Assembly: GCF_014066305.1 (NCBI RefSeq)
Contig: NW_023501052.1
Location: 496,001-560,000 of the forward strand
DNA from: Letharia columbiana
Taxonomy: Eukaryota > Ascomycota > Lecanoromycetes > Lecanorales > Parmeliaceae
Direction: 5' to 3'
Length of the DNA: 64,000 nt
Both the position numbers and the translations under genes were made by a program. Position 1 is the first letter of the stretch. Each line of letters opens with the position of its first letter. Positions 20,379 to 33,530 of this stretch are shown here, one piece after another. Under the pieces are notes generated by a model. That model saw nothing but the letters and a program-made list of their open reading frames with translations. It did not search any database and was not told the origin of the DNA.

Positions 20379-23300
20379 GGCGGGAATTTATTTTAGACAG
20401 TGGACTGGCAGGTGGGGTTTTTGTCACCACCGTCGCCAGCGATCTGATTCCTATGCTTCCCAATATATTCGAATTGACATTTATGAGGGGTTCAGGTGCA
20501 CTGTGAGCTATTCATTTCCCATGTTGCAGGTATCCGTTGGTCGGCGCACAGCTGGGTTCGACTGAGGAGCAAATGACCAGCAAGAAGACTTGAACGAGGA
20601 AGAGACCGACCAGCAGCAAATGAAGAAGAAGAAAAAGAAGAAGCCAGGCGGGGGGATGTTTGGACGGCGAGGACGGAAGTGGGACCCTGCGCCTTTTGAT
20701 TGATTACAGCAGCAAGCAGCTGGTGGGATGGAGAAAGGGTCCTCTGTGCAAAGAAGGGTCTTTTTTTCATTCAGTCACCTTGTCCTTTTGGCATCTTTTT
20801 CTTTCCCCCTCTGCTTCTAGCTAGGGACTACTATGACAAGCAACTGGACTGGTACTACAGAGCGCCAAAAAAGCAACTCTTGACGGCTCATTGCTCCGGG
20901 GTTACGTTTTACGGAATAGAGGCAGACAGCTTTTTTTTTTTGATGGTAATCGGCCAATGGGCCAATGGACCAATCGCCGGGGTATGCAGGTGAATTTGTA
21001 TGCAGGTGAGTCTGATGTGCACGGGCACGCCTCCGAGAGTCAGGGTTCATATGCAGATGGGGGCACCAGGGGGGCCATGCTTCCCGTCCACTTAATAAAG
21101 TAGAGACTCGAAGTCCTTTTGCCGGTACTCAGAATAATATCAGATTGCCTGGAATGAATAAAAGGGTTTCGGGGCTAAAAAGTAAAAAATCCAAAATCTC
21201 TAAAATCCAAAATCCAAGGTACATGACTACATGTACTTTAACTTAAAAAAACAAATGTCTGCTGCGGACCATTGTCTCCGCCGCCTATAGCCACAAATTA
21301 ATTCATGCAATTCTTCCACCCGAGATCGAATTTCACCCGTCGCCAAGGAAAGGGAAATGCGATAAACTCTAGCCCATCTTTTGCACGCTAATTATACTTT
21401 ACCTCGTGACAGGGACTGATAAAGGGACCCCGCCTACAAAATAATACCCTCGGAATTCCGAGCCGGAGAACCTATCGATGATGCAGCTGTCAGTGGGTTT
21501 TTTTATTCTCCTCCATACTCAAGCGGTCAATGTCATCATATTCAGCATGGCCCATATAGGTCCTCTTGACGACCATGTCCTTCTGCACATCTATCAGCCC
21601 CACCTGGAACAAGCTCCGTGTCTGAAGAATGTGGTGCATCTAATTCGAGAATCAGGAGAATCCTTCAATCTCATCGACGGTTTATGTGTGTGGAGAAACG
21701 GGGGAGTGGAGAGCCAAAGATCGTTGTACCAGGGTCCAAACGAGGGTTGCATCTGAGACCCGGGCTTCCTTAGAAAAGGACCCTGAAACCTGCTTGATCG
21801 CTTTGTCGAACCACTCATCATGGAGAAGCGGAGCAGGGTCCGACGCCCAGCAAAACCCAAAATCAAGCCAAACGTTGTGAGAAACGGATCTGCCGGCCCA
21901 GCCAATCAGAAGCAAGCAAAATCCGCGAATCCCCTCAGCTTGTGCAACCAAAGACATGTCGATCTTCAGAGTCTAGACCTGACAAATGTAACAAATAAGT
22001 AACATCAACGCCACACCTGGAGGCTCAGATGAAGCTGTCATCAAAGCTTCTACTGGGGAGTGGAGGTGCGGACTGCACTCCGCGGAACCTTGAACCCCCA
22101 TCATATACGGTCACAGCGGAAGGCTACCGCAGTGAGGTTGTTAGCCACTGGCGGCGCCCTTGTCCCTAACCAATCATAATTCCAGAATACGAGAATTGAA
22201 AAGACCCTTGACGCAGGGCTTTCTTATCTACAAGGCTTGCCGAGGGAAAGTCACCGCATCCCTTAGGAGGTATTGCCGAGATGACAAACATGCCATTCAC
22301 GCTTTGCCATGTTGGCAAAGCGCATCCCTCGGGTGCTCGAGACAATTTGTAATACACCTTATCAGCGAACTACAACAAGATGCAACTCACCATCTCACCA
22401 CAACGACACGAGCTACGAGAACTTATACTACGACGAAGTTGTAGCACTGTTGAAGCGCTACAAGCCTTGCACTGAAAGTATCATTGTAAACATGACGATT
22501 GGGATATTGAAGCAGCATAGATTACTTGTAAACTCTTTCGCATGAGCTTCGCTTATCCAGATACTAAGACCCGGCTTGAGTACCATATACGGTAGAGTAC
22601 CGTAGATAAGGTAACAATACATATACCCCCATCGTACTTAGAAGTTCCGTGGAAATAAGGCCCCCTTCTTTCCAGACCCTGCCTCCTACTGTATCGTTGT
22701 CTAGACTATCCAAAGGCTGCAGATGCGCAAATTTGGGGTAGAGGCTTCGACAGCGGCTTCCAAGGCCTCCAGATGGCCGAAATGAGGTCGTGAGGTGCAT
22801 GCGCGTGGTTTGCTGATCCAATCTCTCGCGCTAGAAAAATCATGTATATCTGGGTCGGCCTGAATCGATAACTGGCATGCCATGCGCGTGCATGTGCCAT
22901 GTGAAGCCCGCAGCCCACTAAGCGCTCCCGATATCTGCACTCGTTGCGGGAAACGTGCTGTAGGAGGCAGATAATTCCTCGGTCCTATTGAGCTCCCAGA
23001 CGAGTTACCGGTGAGCGCGTGAATGGATTGCACTCGGATAGAGCCCCAATTGTCAGCATCTTTTGATGGCAAGGCGGGATAAGAGATTGATGGCAGTAGA
23101 AGCGAAGATTCAGCTGGTATTGCCATGAGGGAAAGCTGGAGAGTTGTTTCCATTATATCTACGAGTATGCCCAGAGACGGTCTTCAGAGCAATCCCTTGA
23201 AAAAGTGGCCTAGAGACGTTCCAAGATCGAAGGACACGCTAACGAGCAGTGACTCCCGAAGGACCTAACGCTTTCTCGTGGGTTGAGGAAACAGCTATGT

Positions 23301-24786
23301 TAGGATTCAGGAGAGTGCCGAACATGAAAACGATGTCTTTGACGCAAGTATGCCATCACATCTGTACAGTCGACCACGCACCCTGCAATCCACACCGTAT
23401 AACACGATCCTCCCAAACCTCTACGATCGATCACTCCTGTCTACTTCCATCCTCAGAAGATCTCAGAACACTTAGATGCCATCAAAGACGCTCTCTGTCC
23501 ACGTTCCCGCCGCTGGCCTCGGCCACAGTCAGCTTTCTCCAGCTCCGCATACGATCTTCGAGTCGGCTCACAGCCAACGGACATCGAGATGATCAATGGC
23601 TGATGCTCTGTATCTTATCTTGTACAATGCTGAGCGTGCTCTTCGCGGGTATCGACTGGACCGGACCAAGCCCGTGTGAACACTTATCCACTCATGGCTC
23701 GGAATGGTCGAATTTCAACAGGTAGGTTCGGAGCTTCTCTTTGTAGGGAGGAGCATTTCCAACACATTGGCGATAACTTTGCATTCCATTGTCAGCTGAT
23801 CTTGAAGGGCTGGGCCTGCGGTTGGTACGTCTTGACCTGCTGATGAGCCTATTCGCGAAGGCTGGCTTCATGGTCCATTCCGTTCTTTGAGACTTTGATG
23901 TCAAGTGTTTTTTCAGGTCGAGCACCATCTTGCTCCTATTTTGCTTCAACTCGAGAATTGATAGGCAAAGGTGTTCTTAGATCTTGTATCGTTGTCCTTG
24001 GGAGAAGATTCTTCGGTATCTTGTCAGTTTCCACAGTATAAATAAGACTGCTCATGCCTCAAAGATCTGCACACGCATATCATAATGGTGAATGTGTTAG
24101 AAGAAAGATGCTCGCGTCTTGGCGCGATGTTTTATGCTTCTTCCTACGCTCACGTAGCTTCATACATGACCAACATTAGCACACTACAACACACAAGTCG
24201 TTTTCCATAAAAATATATGAAAGAGCCGCTGAGATCCTAAGGGTATTCCGAAAGTCTCGAACCATTTCTCCTCGCTGGCCTCGAGCCTTGTTTAGGGAGG
24301 GATTTGTCTTGCAGTGTAAGCAATAACAGCTTTCTTCTCAGATGAAATGCAGTCACAGACGTAGCTTTGCGTGATGGTATTGGTGAATACTTCCTGGAGG
24401 ACAAGGCATTGGCACATATAATAGTTACATTACGATGCAGCATGATCCAGAACTGTGATTAAGAACACTAAGCTGATGGTATACATCTCACAGTGACCGA
24501 CGCGAAATGTCTTACCCGCCGTTACCGTCAATATTTCCAATCTTGGACCATCTTCAGCGACAGCAAGAGAACTTCCGGCTCAAAAACACACACGACATCA
24601 TGACTCAAGAAATACTACCGTCTCCTCTACTAAAAAAACCTCCTCTCCTTTCCAACTCTTGCAGTCCCCGTCTCCCCTCCGCAAACCCTCCCTCTTCTTG
24701 CCAGAAGATCTGTAGAGATTCTAGGATCCACCTCCAGGCATTGCTCGCCATCTTCATCTCGACAATCCCAGATCCACCCCCCAACT
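20379..24786. other. long gene-free stretch
   Basis: No convincing gene in 4.4 kb; frames are short, overlapping and without domains. The first few hundred bases should be the promoter and leader of the C2H2 gene. A T11 run lies near 20932, an A-rich part at 21170-21250, and a 7-bp perfect inverted repeat (TACGGTA GAG TACCGTA) at 22588-22604. It could hold a decayed mobile element, but I see no terminal repeats or transposase fragments. Confidence 0.45.
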
Positions 24787-25774
24787 ATGGATCAAGATCA
24801 GTCGTTCAAATCCAACGATCATCCTGCGTCCATGGCTAATAAATCAATAACAAACAAACAGACAAGCCTGGGTCTCGAGACCTTGTCGACCGAAATTCCA
24901 GCTTATCATCGTGCGACATCCCTTCTTCGACCACGATGCTGTCGAGTTGCGGCCCCTCCAAAAGCACGAAGGCGGTATGCACGGGAGGTCTTTGGGCACC
25001 AGGAGAGTCTCGAAGCATTTCTCCACTCGGGCCTCGAGCGTTCTTTTCGGAGGAAATTGTTGTGGGATGTCTGAGTGTTCCGTACTCTACCACCGTTATA
25101 GTTTATAGGTCTCCTCACTCTCACTGTGGTAATTTTTTCGATCCTCAGGGATCCTCTTCGCGTGACTTCCTTTTAATGTCCCAAGACTACACGACTTATT
25201 CTTTTAAGCGAATACCGGAAAGACTGCTTCAAGATATGTCCCACAGGATCTATCCCCTGACACCAGCCCAGAACATGTTCAAGCGCCTTTCCATCGCCGC
25301 AAGCCGAGACATCATGCAAAATCCCTACGACTACTCTTCGCTCCTCATACTCATCCGGATGCGCGGTCTACGATTGCTCCGCTCCATTTTCAAGGCAGAG
25401 GAACCCGGGCACGGATTGCGCTATTCCGACAATGAACGAGAAGGACCTGAGAGCAATGGCCGCCGGTTCGTGAAGCTTGTGCACTGCGAGCCCAGGAGGT
25501 CACGGTCGAAGGTTCTATGGCCGTCGATTACACTACGGGCGACGGTGTAGCTCTTCTGCAGGTGATGTCCGCACTGGGGGAGAGGATCAAGGGCTGGGAA
25601 GTGCCGAAATTGATGGTGCAGATATTTTGGGGGGGATTCATGGGGCGATACGGAAGGTTTGGGGACACTGGTGGGTTTTACTGGGCTTGCAGAGACTCCG
25701 TGGAGGTGGTCGAGGAGGTAGCGATTAAAAGGTGCCGTGAAGACAGAGGCGTTGGAGTTGCGTGGTGGGGCTGA
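24787..25774 (+). pseudogene. F-box-like pseudogene (family 2, first copy)
   Basis: This is related to the gene at 27585. The start reads MDQDQSFKSNDHPAS and then LETLSTEI, but the next part of the domain lies in another frame (LIIVRHPFFDHDAVEL), followed by SLGTRRVSKHFSTRASSVLF, matching SLGILSVSKHFSAIALSVLY of the third copy. Further frame changes follow. The final piece, ending at 25774, contains GDGVALLQVMSALGERIKGWE. Several frameshifts over less than 1 kb show inactivation. Confidence 0.65.
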
Positions 25775-26079
25775 TGAAATCCAGGTATTGCCTCTTTTCG
25801 AAGATGTCTCTGCACCCTCTGACACTTGGACGTGAATTGATCATTGCTTCTTGGTTTGGCCCGCTGGCTGCTGCGTAGATGATACTGGCGTCCACCGGTG
25901 GTCGGCAGAGGTCGCCATTGATAAGTTACATAATTTCATACGCGGACTCTATGTACTCAAATCAGATTTACGCTGTCTATGTGGGGGTACTTGAGTGAGA
26001 CTAAGGGGGGAAAACGCGAAAATCGAAAATCGCAGCGGGTGTCAACGGTGGAGCACTGGCGAGCTTGCCTTGCCTGGCA

Positions 26080-26794
26080 TCTCTGGAATCCTGAGAGCAT
26101 CCAAACATTTCCCGAATCTGGCTCTCGGCGTGCTTGCTGTACGGCGAGAATCTTTTCCAAGTACGCGAAGACAAGCACGATTTCAATGAAGATTCTTGTG
26201 ACTGTGATGACGATGAGATTAGTTTCTCTGGGTTGAATCGACCCCGAAAAAAGTCTCAAGCTCACTCGACCTGCAGTACCTGATGCTAAGGGACATCAGA
26301 AAACTCCCCATGGAGCAACTTGAGGAATCACACGAACGAAGAATTGCAGTCGGTATCGTCAGTAGAATGTCTGGACCTGCTTTCGCAAACGACACCGGGT
26401 AAAACCAATGTTGCGCAGATTGATGATAACTCTCGGCTCAATCGTCATGATGCGGACTTTGATAGGGGCCTTCAAGGATCGCGCGAGATTCGGACAAGGT
26501 TTTCTGCGACTTGTCCAAAGGGAACTTGGCCACGTCCAGACCATCATCATCAACGACAATCGAACAGTTGGTAACAATGCCGATACCAGCTCCTGGATGA
26601 CGTTCGAGTTAGGGAAGAGGAATAAGGCTTGGGTGCCACCGTCTTCGACCTGTGACAGCTTCCGCACGACTTCGAGCCCATTTCAGTACTTCCGCAGAGG
26701 GATCATGGCGAACGTGCTCGCAAAGGAGGACTGTCTTAGATGCTCGAGTTTTGATGCCCGGGGCGGTTTGGAAGACAAATATGGTGTCTTCTAG
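26080..26794 (+). pseudogene. F-box-like pseudogene (family 2, second copy)
   Basis: The homology runs from SGILRASKHFPNLALGVLA (near 26085) through LRDIRKLPMEQL and SVECLDLLSQTTPG in another frame to RFGQGFLRLVQRELGHVQ and ELGKRNKAWVPPSS, ending GLEDKYGVF at the stop before 26795. Each block is collinear with the copy at 27585 (RFGRSFLLLIKNELGHIK, ELEKRNEAWVPPAP, YLEDAYGVF). At least two frame changes separate the blocks. The 5' end, including the start codon, is not recognisable. Confidence 0.75.
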
Positions 26795-27584
26795 GATCGG
26801 GCTTCTTGCGGACGAGTGCATACGCTCGAGATCGACTTGACTTCCCCAGGTTGCGGAGATGGGGAAGCTTTGTCTACGAAGATAGTAAGAGAAAATAAAA
26901 AGCACCGCAACACCATTGTACCAGCGCCATTAGGAATCGAACCTAATACGAACTAAATACCCCCAACAACAGTAAGGGTAGAATACTCGAACCACCGAGG
27001 CTTTCCTCTATGCTGAGGCCAAATATGGACTAGCGTCAGAGTTATGTATTCTAAACACTCAGAGTGTAGTGTAGTAGTCGCAACCCAGGAATCCTTCAAC
27101 CATCAACCCTTTACGGTACACGACCAAGCCCCATGTTCTAGAGGCAGATTCCTCAAATAGCGTATATGGGCTTAAAGATGACCACTGGCAGTAAATCAGT
27201 CTTTCGTGACGTTCAGCACTCACATTTGTGATCAAACTGACCTAACACAGCCAGCCAAGCTAGCTTTCGATGAAACCTACCTCACTCCAGTCTATCCTAC
27301 CTTGATATCCATCAGATTGATACTCGCGACCTAGTGAGAGAGAACATTTGATCTAATTAATTCTAGCTCTACAGTTTCATCTTCGCCTTTCCGACAGTTC
27401 AGGAACGGAATTCACTTACGCCTCCAACCTCAAATCCTTAACACTCGGAACTTTCACTTTGACCCGACCACTTACATCACACACGCCCACCGGAACAGAC
27501 TGAAGCAACGTTCAAAGCGAAACGTTAGAAGAGCTAGACAGTATTCGAGCTGCAGCATTGGAGATACACAAGCGAACATTCATC
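26795..27584. other. no gene recognised
   Basis: The spacer before the best-preserved family 2 copy. A tRNA-like T-arm on the minus strand near 26925-26945 lacks a matching acceptor stem (see rejected items). Confidence 0.4.
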
Positions 27585-28578
27585 ATGGACCGAGGTAAGC
27601 CACTCAAGACTTCAATTGCATCGATTAACGGGCTTGAACTCACGCCTTTGCAGGAAAGCCTACGCTTGAGGGCATGCCTATGGAGATCCAGATGGAGATA
27701 ATGCGCCACTTCTTGAGAGGCCCCTATGCTAACACCATTGTCTTATACCCGCTAGACTACTACAGCTGGGGCTTTGGCTTTGGCTCTTTGGGCATCTTGA
27801 GCGTCTCAAAGCATTTCTCTGCAATAGCACTGAGTGTGCTTTATGGGGAGAACAATTTCTATATCTGGGGTCTTGAACGAACGCTGGAGGAATCTGACGA
27901 GTCGAAGGGTGTGACGATGAGGAAGGACCTGTCAGTTCTCCCGTTATACGTCAGCTCACACACGAACGTCTCAAGTCTGTCCGTTGGAGCAACTTGAGAA
28001 ACCTGCCAAAGGACCAGCTGACCACAATATCTGGTGTTGACTGCCTTGACTTGATCTCCCAAACCCAGCCCGGTCAGGAGCGACTCAAGAAACTCCACAT
28101 CAAATTAAGTCACTACGTCTTGATGCTTTTTCTGGAAGGCTCATTGCTCCGAATCCTCAGGAGACTGCGTGGGCTACAATCCCTTCAACTTCAGTTTGAC
28201 GATGCATGGGACGAGTTCATTCCTAACAAGTCCTTACGAATACCAGACTGGCCTGAGCGCTTTGGCCGCAGCTTCCTGCTTCTTATAAAGAACGAGCTCG
28301 GCCACATAAAGGCGGTCACGCTACCCGCAAACCCCTGGCCTGCTGTCGCAGCTCATATTTCTGGCTGGATCTCGCACGAGCTGGAAAAGAGGAATGAAGC
28401 GTGGGTGCCACCTGCGCCGGCGTATATGAATCTTCATAGGACACCCTCTAGTATTTCCGTCTTAGACCCGCAGATCATCAGGTTGCTTGCCGATGCAGAA
28501 ATGGATTACTTGTACAGACCAAATAAAGACAAAAAGCGCATCCCGTACCTCGAGGACGCCTATGGGGTATTTCCCTGA
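27585..28578 (+). CDS. F-box-like protein (family 2, best-preserved copy)
   Basis: A three-exon model (27585-27594, 27654-27910, 27955-28578) gives 296 residues. The first intron is clear: MDRG is split by GTAAGC...TTTGCAG and continues KPTLEGMPMEIQMEIMRHFL, the start of an F-box-like domain. Next comes SLGILSVSKHFSAIALSVLYGE, the conserved second half. The second intron (44 nt, donor GTGACG) is weaker but restores LTHERLKSVRWSNLRNL in frame with the long last exon. The rest has leucine-rich pieces (RILRRLRGLQSLQLQF) and ends YLEDAYGVFP. The function is unknown beyond the probable SCF-adaptor role of the domain. If the second intron is not used, the gene is a pseudogene like its two upstream relatives. 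Confidence 0.6.
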
Positions 28579-30467
28579 CTTGCCTTCCTGCGGCTTGATC
28601 GGTACTTTTGGCCCTTTACAGCAGTCCAATCTTCTACTCTCATTGACATGCCAAATAGTACGACATTGCTTGGTTTCCACTATGGAGGTCTCCTGCGACA
28701 GGGCAAGGACAACGACATGCTAGCAACGAGGCTTGGTCGCTCACGGGTCGTCTGAAGGGGAGAAAGTTTGGCACTTGCAGAAGCTGAAGCTGCATTCGAG
28801 TTTCCCCGGCATTCATATTTCACAGCTTGCTGGACCACTGCTAGTCTTCGATAAGATATGTCCGATCAGGGCGCTCAGCAAGGTCTCTACATAGAAGGTC
28901 AAAAAACAAGCACAATCGCTGCAACGTTCAAGCCTGCCCATTTGACATTCACCCCACAGTCACTACTGCTGCACCCCATAAGGTGTACCAGTCCGCACTG
29001 GCATTGTTCCCACTGACTTTGATCTGTGAACGCGCATCGGAATTCTGCTGCAGATGCCTTCATCCTTACGATCCATATATGCTATCCCAAGGTAAGTCCC
29101 CATCTTCGATGACGGCTTCCTTCTCGATAACTCTATCGTCATATCCCCATACACTCAATTTCACAAAATAGTAGTGGACCACATCTAAAGTCACGGATCA
29201 CAATCAATCAATCAATCAATCAATCAACCAACCGAGGCCGAAACTTTGGGTCGCCGCAACTTGATAACTGTTGACATCTGTGACAGGGCAAGCATCTTCT
29301 CAACCAGCCTTCATAGCCACCATGACGATCGGGTTCCGTATCAGCAGAGCTTTCGGACATACCCGGATACGAGTTGCACGGGAAGCAGGCTGAGCTGCCG
29401 CACTGGGGCAGGCAAAGAAAGACATCTTCTCGGCGCAATGCCCCCCAAAAAGAAACAAGAGGCAATGCGGAACAGGGATTCAAGGGTGGTGGATACACGC
29501 ATGGCTTGCTGGTCCTCGGCCTCGTCAGATATGCAAAGGTGGTTGGTTTGTGTAGAAGATGGGATACTCGATCTCTGCTCTGCTCTCCGGGCATCATGCT
29601 ACCAGCATCGGCGCAACTGTAGATCCGCCCGAGCCGGACCTGGAAGCCGGGTGATGATGACCCAAGGGATATATCCGGAGCAAGTGATCGGGGACCTGCC
29701 GACTCGTCCGCTTCGCCCAGCTGATCAACCCCACGGTCCCAAACTGCTCAGCGGAAGGACGAACCACCCACACGAGCAGTGTCTATCTAGCCGACTCCAC
29801 CACACCGAAAGGAGGACCTGGGTGGATCCCTCTCTGGTGGGATCGAATCCAGATACCAAAGACACTGTTCTTCAATTTTTAATTTTTTTTACTACTGGAA
29901 GGATGTCGAATCGCTTCATGCGTTCGCGTGGGCGTCCACCGCCCCGGGTGGAATCGTGCCGTGAAGCGGTGTCCACGCCTGGGTATCTTGCTCCTCCTCT
30001 CCTCTCCCTCTCCTCTCCTCTCCTCCCTCCCTCAACCTACCCGTGCCATGAATGAGATCTCTACCCAAAGAGCATTCCCCCATAACCTTCTCATACCATC
30101 TTCAAAGCGCGAACCCGTGTCCTCATGCGGATACAAGATCGGTATGCTCACAATGCAGTCAAACCTTTTACGACGATACCGACGCGTAGAAATGGACCAG
30201 CATACCTGTACTAGTATCTGGCGCTCTGCTCGTTCAGTGAAAGTATCGTTGTTCATAGGTTTACGTGAAAGCTATTGTGTACACGGAGTGTTTTGCTGTC
30301 GGACAGTGACTGTTTCTCATTCATTCTTCTTTGAAAGTGATACGAACAGCCATACGCGTGGCCACAAGAGCCCATGTTCCATAGCCTCAAAAAGTGTGCT
30401 TCGTTCACGGCATTTGCGAGTTGAATATGTATACACATTGCCAACGCAACCAATTAATGACGTTCGC
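28579..30467. other. no gene recognised
   Basis: Long frames such as 29246-30055 lack domains and splice context. The stretch includes a CAAT microsatellite (29201-29227), a T-rich run near 29874-29890, and a TCTCC-type pyrimidine run at 29990-30032. Confidence 0.45.
29201..29227 (+). repeat. (CAAT)n microsatellite
   Basis: The tetranucleotide CAAT is repeated about six and a half times without interruption. Confidence 0.95.
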
Positions 30468-31376
30468 TCATGGCAGCCCTCTTCCCTCGTTGACTGCATT
30501 GGCGACCTGGCTGGTGTTTGGGCGATTTTCTACCGCCAATTATTAGCTTCGATCTCTTATCGGTGCAAGCCACAGAGACACTCACCGGCATATCGCTCAT
30601 AGCTATCCATGTATAACTCATTGGTGCTGGTCGTTGCCTTGACACCCTCATTCTCCTCAATGGCTTTTACCCAGCTCGCCCATCGACTACCCGCTTCCGG
30701 TTCAGGCCAGCCGCGGTAAGGTGCTAGTACCTTTTTCAACCTCACGATCCAAGGCGCGAATTGGATGTCAACAAAGGAAATGTGAGGGCCGAAAAAGAAG
30801 GGACCGGACGGATCCGCAGCTTCGACGATCTTCTGGATTCCGTCCGTGAGCTGCCGTGCTTGTTCGACTTGCTGGCCACCGTCTTGAGATTGCAGTAAGC
30901 CGTAGAAGTGTGGCAAGATGTTGCGATTGATGTGGTCAGACCAAAGGCGGCAATGCGCTCGATCTTTTGCATTGGGTGGTAGTAGTGGAGCTCCTTCATT
31001 GAGGTCTTCCAGGTACTCCATTAATACTGAGCTTTCATAGCAGCCCCAGTTGTTGCCGTGTTGAAGGGCCGGAATGAGTCCGCGGGGATTGATCCGCATC
31101 AGCTCTTCGGGCTTCTCGTATGGATCGACCTCAATGTATTGATAATTGAGACTTTTGACCTCCAGTGAAATCCACACTCGTTGTACGAATGGACTGAAAC
31201 GAGAGGTCAGTCGCAGCTAATAAATTGCACGCAAAAGCATCGAGGATTTACCAGAAGCAGCTGCCATATAGCTTCATATCATGGTCCTTGGAGTGCTTCT
31301 TCACTGTGGTTAGAGCAAGTCCAGTAGCTTTCTTGTGGTATGTTTTCTTGTCAGAGTTAGCATTGTCAGACATCAT
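30468..31376 (-). CDS. omega-class glutathione S-transferase
   Basis: Three exons (31376-31252, 31193-30586, 30529-30468) give 264 residues. The first intron (58 nt, GTAAAT...TTTCAG) interrupts the active site; splicing yields KLYGSCFCPFVQRVWISLE, with the CPF motif that marks omega GSTs, which use cysteine and act as thioltransferases or dehydroascorbate reductases. The thioredoxin-like domain continues with NPRGLIPAL and ESSVLMEYLED (cis-proline and glutathione-binding parts). The C-terminal helical domain includes GPHISFVDIQFAPW. The 56-nt last intron (GTGAGT...GGTAG) leads to a final exon reading ENRPNTSQVANAVNEGRGLP. The start MMSDNANSDKKTYHKKATG fits family N-termini; an in-frame ATG at 31460 would add a 28-residue basic leader that might target mitochondria. 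Confidence 0.88.
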
Positions 31377-31609
31377 TCGGAAGGTGATTGATAAGTAGAC
31401 AGGATGAAAGGTACGATTGAGAGTAGAGAGTCTGGATATCAAAGAAGCACTGGGAAGCATTGAAGAAGCTTGGTGGTGGAAACGAAAGCAATTCGCATGG
31501 TTCGACTCCTATGACGTGTAGCCGACTTCGGATCGCCCCTACGCGGAAGCTCGACGCGGTGTCATGCCGCCTTGAGGTCTCGCTTTCCTGTGGTAAAAAG
31601 CCCCCGGAA

Positions 31610-32821
31610 TTAAAAAAAAAATTGTTTGCTTACCATGGATTTCCTTCTTTCCTTTTCTTCCTTTAGAAAATGTCGATGAAGGCTACTTTTCTTGACTTTA
31701 TCACTCTCCTCGATGGTGTGTTTATGCGCTCCAGCCGTTCCATCACCTTTACCATTGGCTCCGTTCCCATTGACGCGCTGTATTGTATAAAATCTTGCCC
31801 CATCATTGCCAGCTTCTGTAAGGGTCGGGAGCCCGTTGTTTGAACTTTGTGTAGTGGAAAGTGCTTGTCCAGGAGCGAAAGAGTTGTCATTGGCAGGGGT
31901 TTCAACCGGAAAATCCGTACCCATTAAGGCTCTTGCTCCCGGAAAGTACTCCGTGATCTTGATTTTGACGTCGCATAGATCGCGTTCCCTGGCTTGCCGC
32001 TTTCTCTTCTTCTTATTGGGGTCGTCTGACTTTGCCGTCCCCGGTGGTCGCCCTTTGAGTCTGCAATCCCAGTAGTGAGAGACGAAAGGCTTGCGCTTGT
32101 AGCGTTGAGTAGAGCGATGGGAGTAGATGTTGTCTACGTGTGGGAAGTACGTTTGGAATCTAGCCCAGAGAATTAGTCACATTGACGGCAATTGGCCCCT
32201 TCAATCCACCTACTGCTCCTCAGTCAAAGTGATAGCCTCGTCAACGTCAAACAGCCTTCTCCGCCATTGCTCCAAATTGGGAGGGTTCGGTACCATCTTC
32301 ATGTTACTGAAATGCCCCTCGGTCGTTCCCCCACCCGTAACCGGGACTGGCCGTAGATCCAATTCATGTTGTAGACGCCCCAGCTGCTCATCATGATTCA
32401 GGTGCGCAGCCAGTAGCTGGGATTGAGGATGCATAGTCGGTGCCAAGATGCCGAACTGGCCTCGACCGCCGTCGGTAGTCTGCTGGGGACGCGTTCGGGA
32501 GAGAAGACCAAACCCGCCTGCATTGGATGGGTCAAAGACATCATTTGGCTGGGAAGAGGATACAGGTGGGTTTGAGCGAATCTCCTGAAAGCGAGGTTGA
32601 TTGGGTCTCGGACCATCAAATGAGCTTGATTCAAAGGCGTTCCCTCTTTGCGGGTGCTGTAATTGAGGCTCGTTTGCCAATTGAGGGTCGAATTGGAAGT
32701 CATCTAGCCCAATGTCTTGCTGTGAGGCGAGGTTAGAGTGAGGAGGGTATGGCGACGAATGGAATATGGTCCCGTCATGAAGTTGTCGAGCCGGGAAGTG
32801 ATGAGGAAGAGATGCCTCCAT
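31610..32821 (-). CDS. uncharacterised conserved-looking basic protein
   Basis: Two exons (32821-32214 and 32159-31610; a 54-nt intron, GTAGGT...CTAG) give 385 residues. The N-terminal 200 residues are low complexity, rich in Gln, Pro, Ser and Asn. After the intron comes a compact basic block, FQTYFPHVDNIYSHRSTQRY then DCRLKGRPPGTAKSDDPNKK and VKIKITEYFPGA, which looks like the conserved core. A second basic helix, KKSSLHRHFLKEEKERRKS, precedes the end. At residue SM there is a GTAAGC donor just before an A/T run, so the last seven residues here may be intronic and a further exon may exist. I do not recognise the family; a nuclear regulator is possible. It is codirectional with the GST gene about 230 bp downstream. 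Confidence 0.6.
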
Positions 32822-33530
32822 TGCGACAACAAAGGTTCCCTGCACTCTGAATATGTAAAGGCGGCGACATGTTAGCTCTTCCCTGCATGCGTATCGGCCG
32901 AGGTCGAATGATATAAGCTAAACCTGAAGAGTTTTAGCCCAGTATTAGCACCGATGTTCACCCGATGGCGAGTGTGGTCAGACTTCTGTCATTTTGATGT
33001 CTCTTTCTATTCCATCAACACCCCTTTTGATGATCCATTGAGGAGGGTAAGTGTGTCCTTACTCTAACGGTCATCATCAAAGCTACGAACGCTCCGCCGT
33101 CGAAATGGTGGCATCATTTTCTCACAACATTGAGAAAGTCCCCATCATCCGTACAGCCATGTCCAAAGGCGCTGGCATCCTGCGCTCGTATTTCGTGGTG
33201 ATTACTGATATATTTCCATTGCATCAGTCGCTATCAGTCATGAAGCTATTCACATCTGTCCGATAGTATTCATCGTTCATGCCCCTTACTATTGCGTGCT
33301 TTGAGCTGATTCTCGCATTATTTCTATCGCGCCTTATCAGGGCCACATGGCGTAGGTACCCAGTTGCCCATTGCACATTAAGCTCATTCCAAATTGGCAA
33401 ATATTTCCTTGGGATTCTACGATTCTTTATGCACCTCGTACCTCGTACTTCTCTGTCCCCCCGTCTTTACTTATCTCTTGCTCCTCAACCAGAACAACTC
33501 TGTTCTGGTGATTTGTCGTACCTTTACAAG
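32822..33530. other. intergenic region between divergent genes
   Basis: It carries the promoter side of the basic-protein gene and of the UPF0643-like gene. Frames at 33051-33266 and 33279-33530 are probably non-coding leader. Confidence 0.4.

Noticed and set aside
22588..22604. 7-bp perfect inverted repeat with 3-bp centre
   Set aside because: Short enough to occur by chance in 64 kb, and no gene lies nearby to give it a role.
26920..27010. Possible tRNA on the minus strand
   Set aside because: A T-arm with GGTTCGATTCC pairs well, but no 5' acceptor strand complements the 3' one and the anticodon arm is unconvincing.
29246..30055. Long plus-strand open frame (269 codons)
   Set aside because: No domain, odd composition rich in Arg, Ser and His, overlap with an open frame on the other strand, and it runs through a T-run and a pyrimidine repeat.
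30468..32821. Single fused gene joining the basic protein and the GST
   Set aside because: A GTAAGC donor before the end of the basic protein made this tempting, but no acceptor with convincing context restores the GST frame, and the GST has a natural start at 31376.
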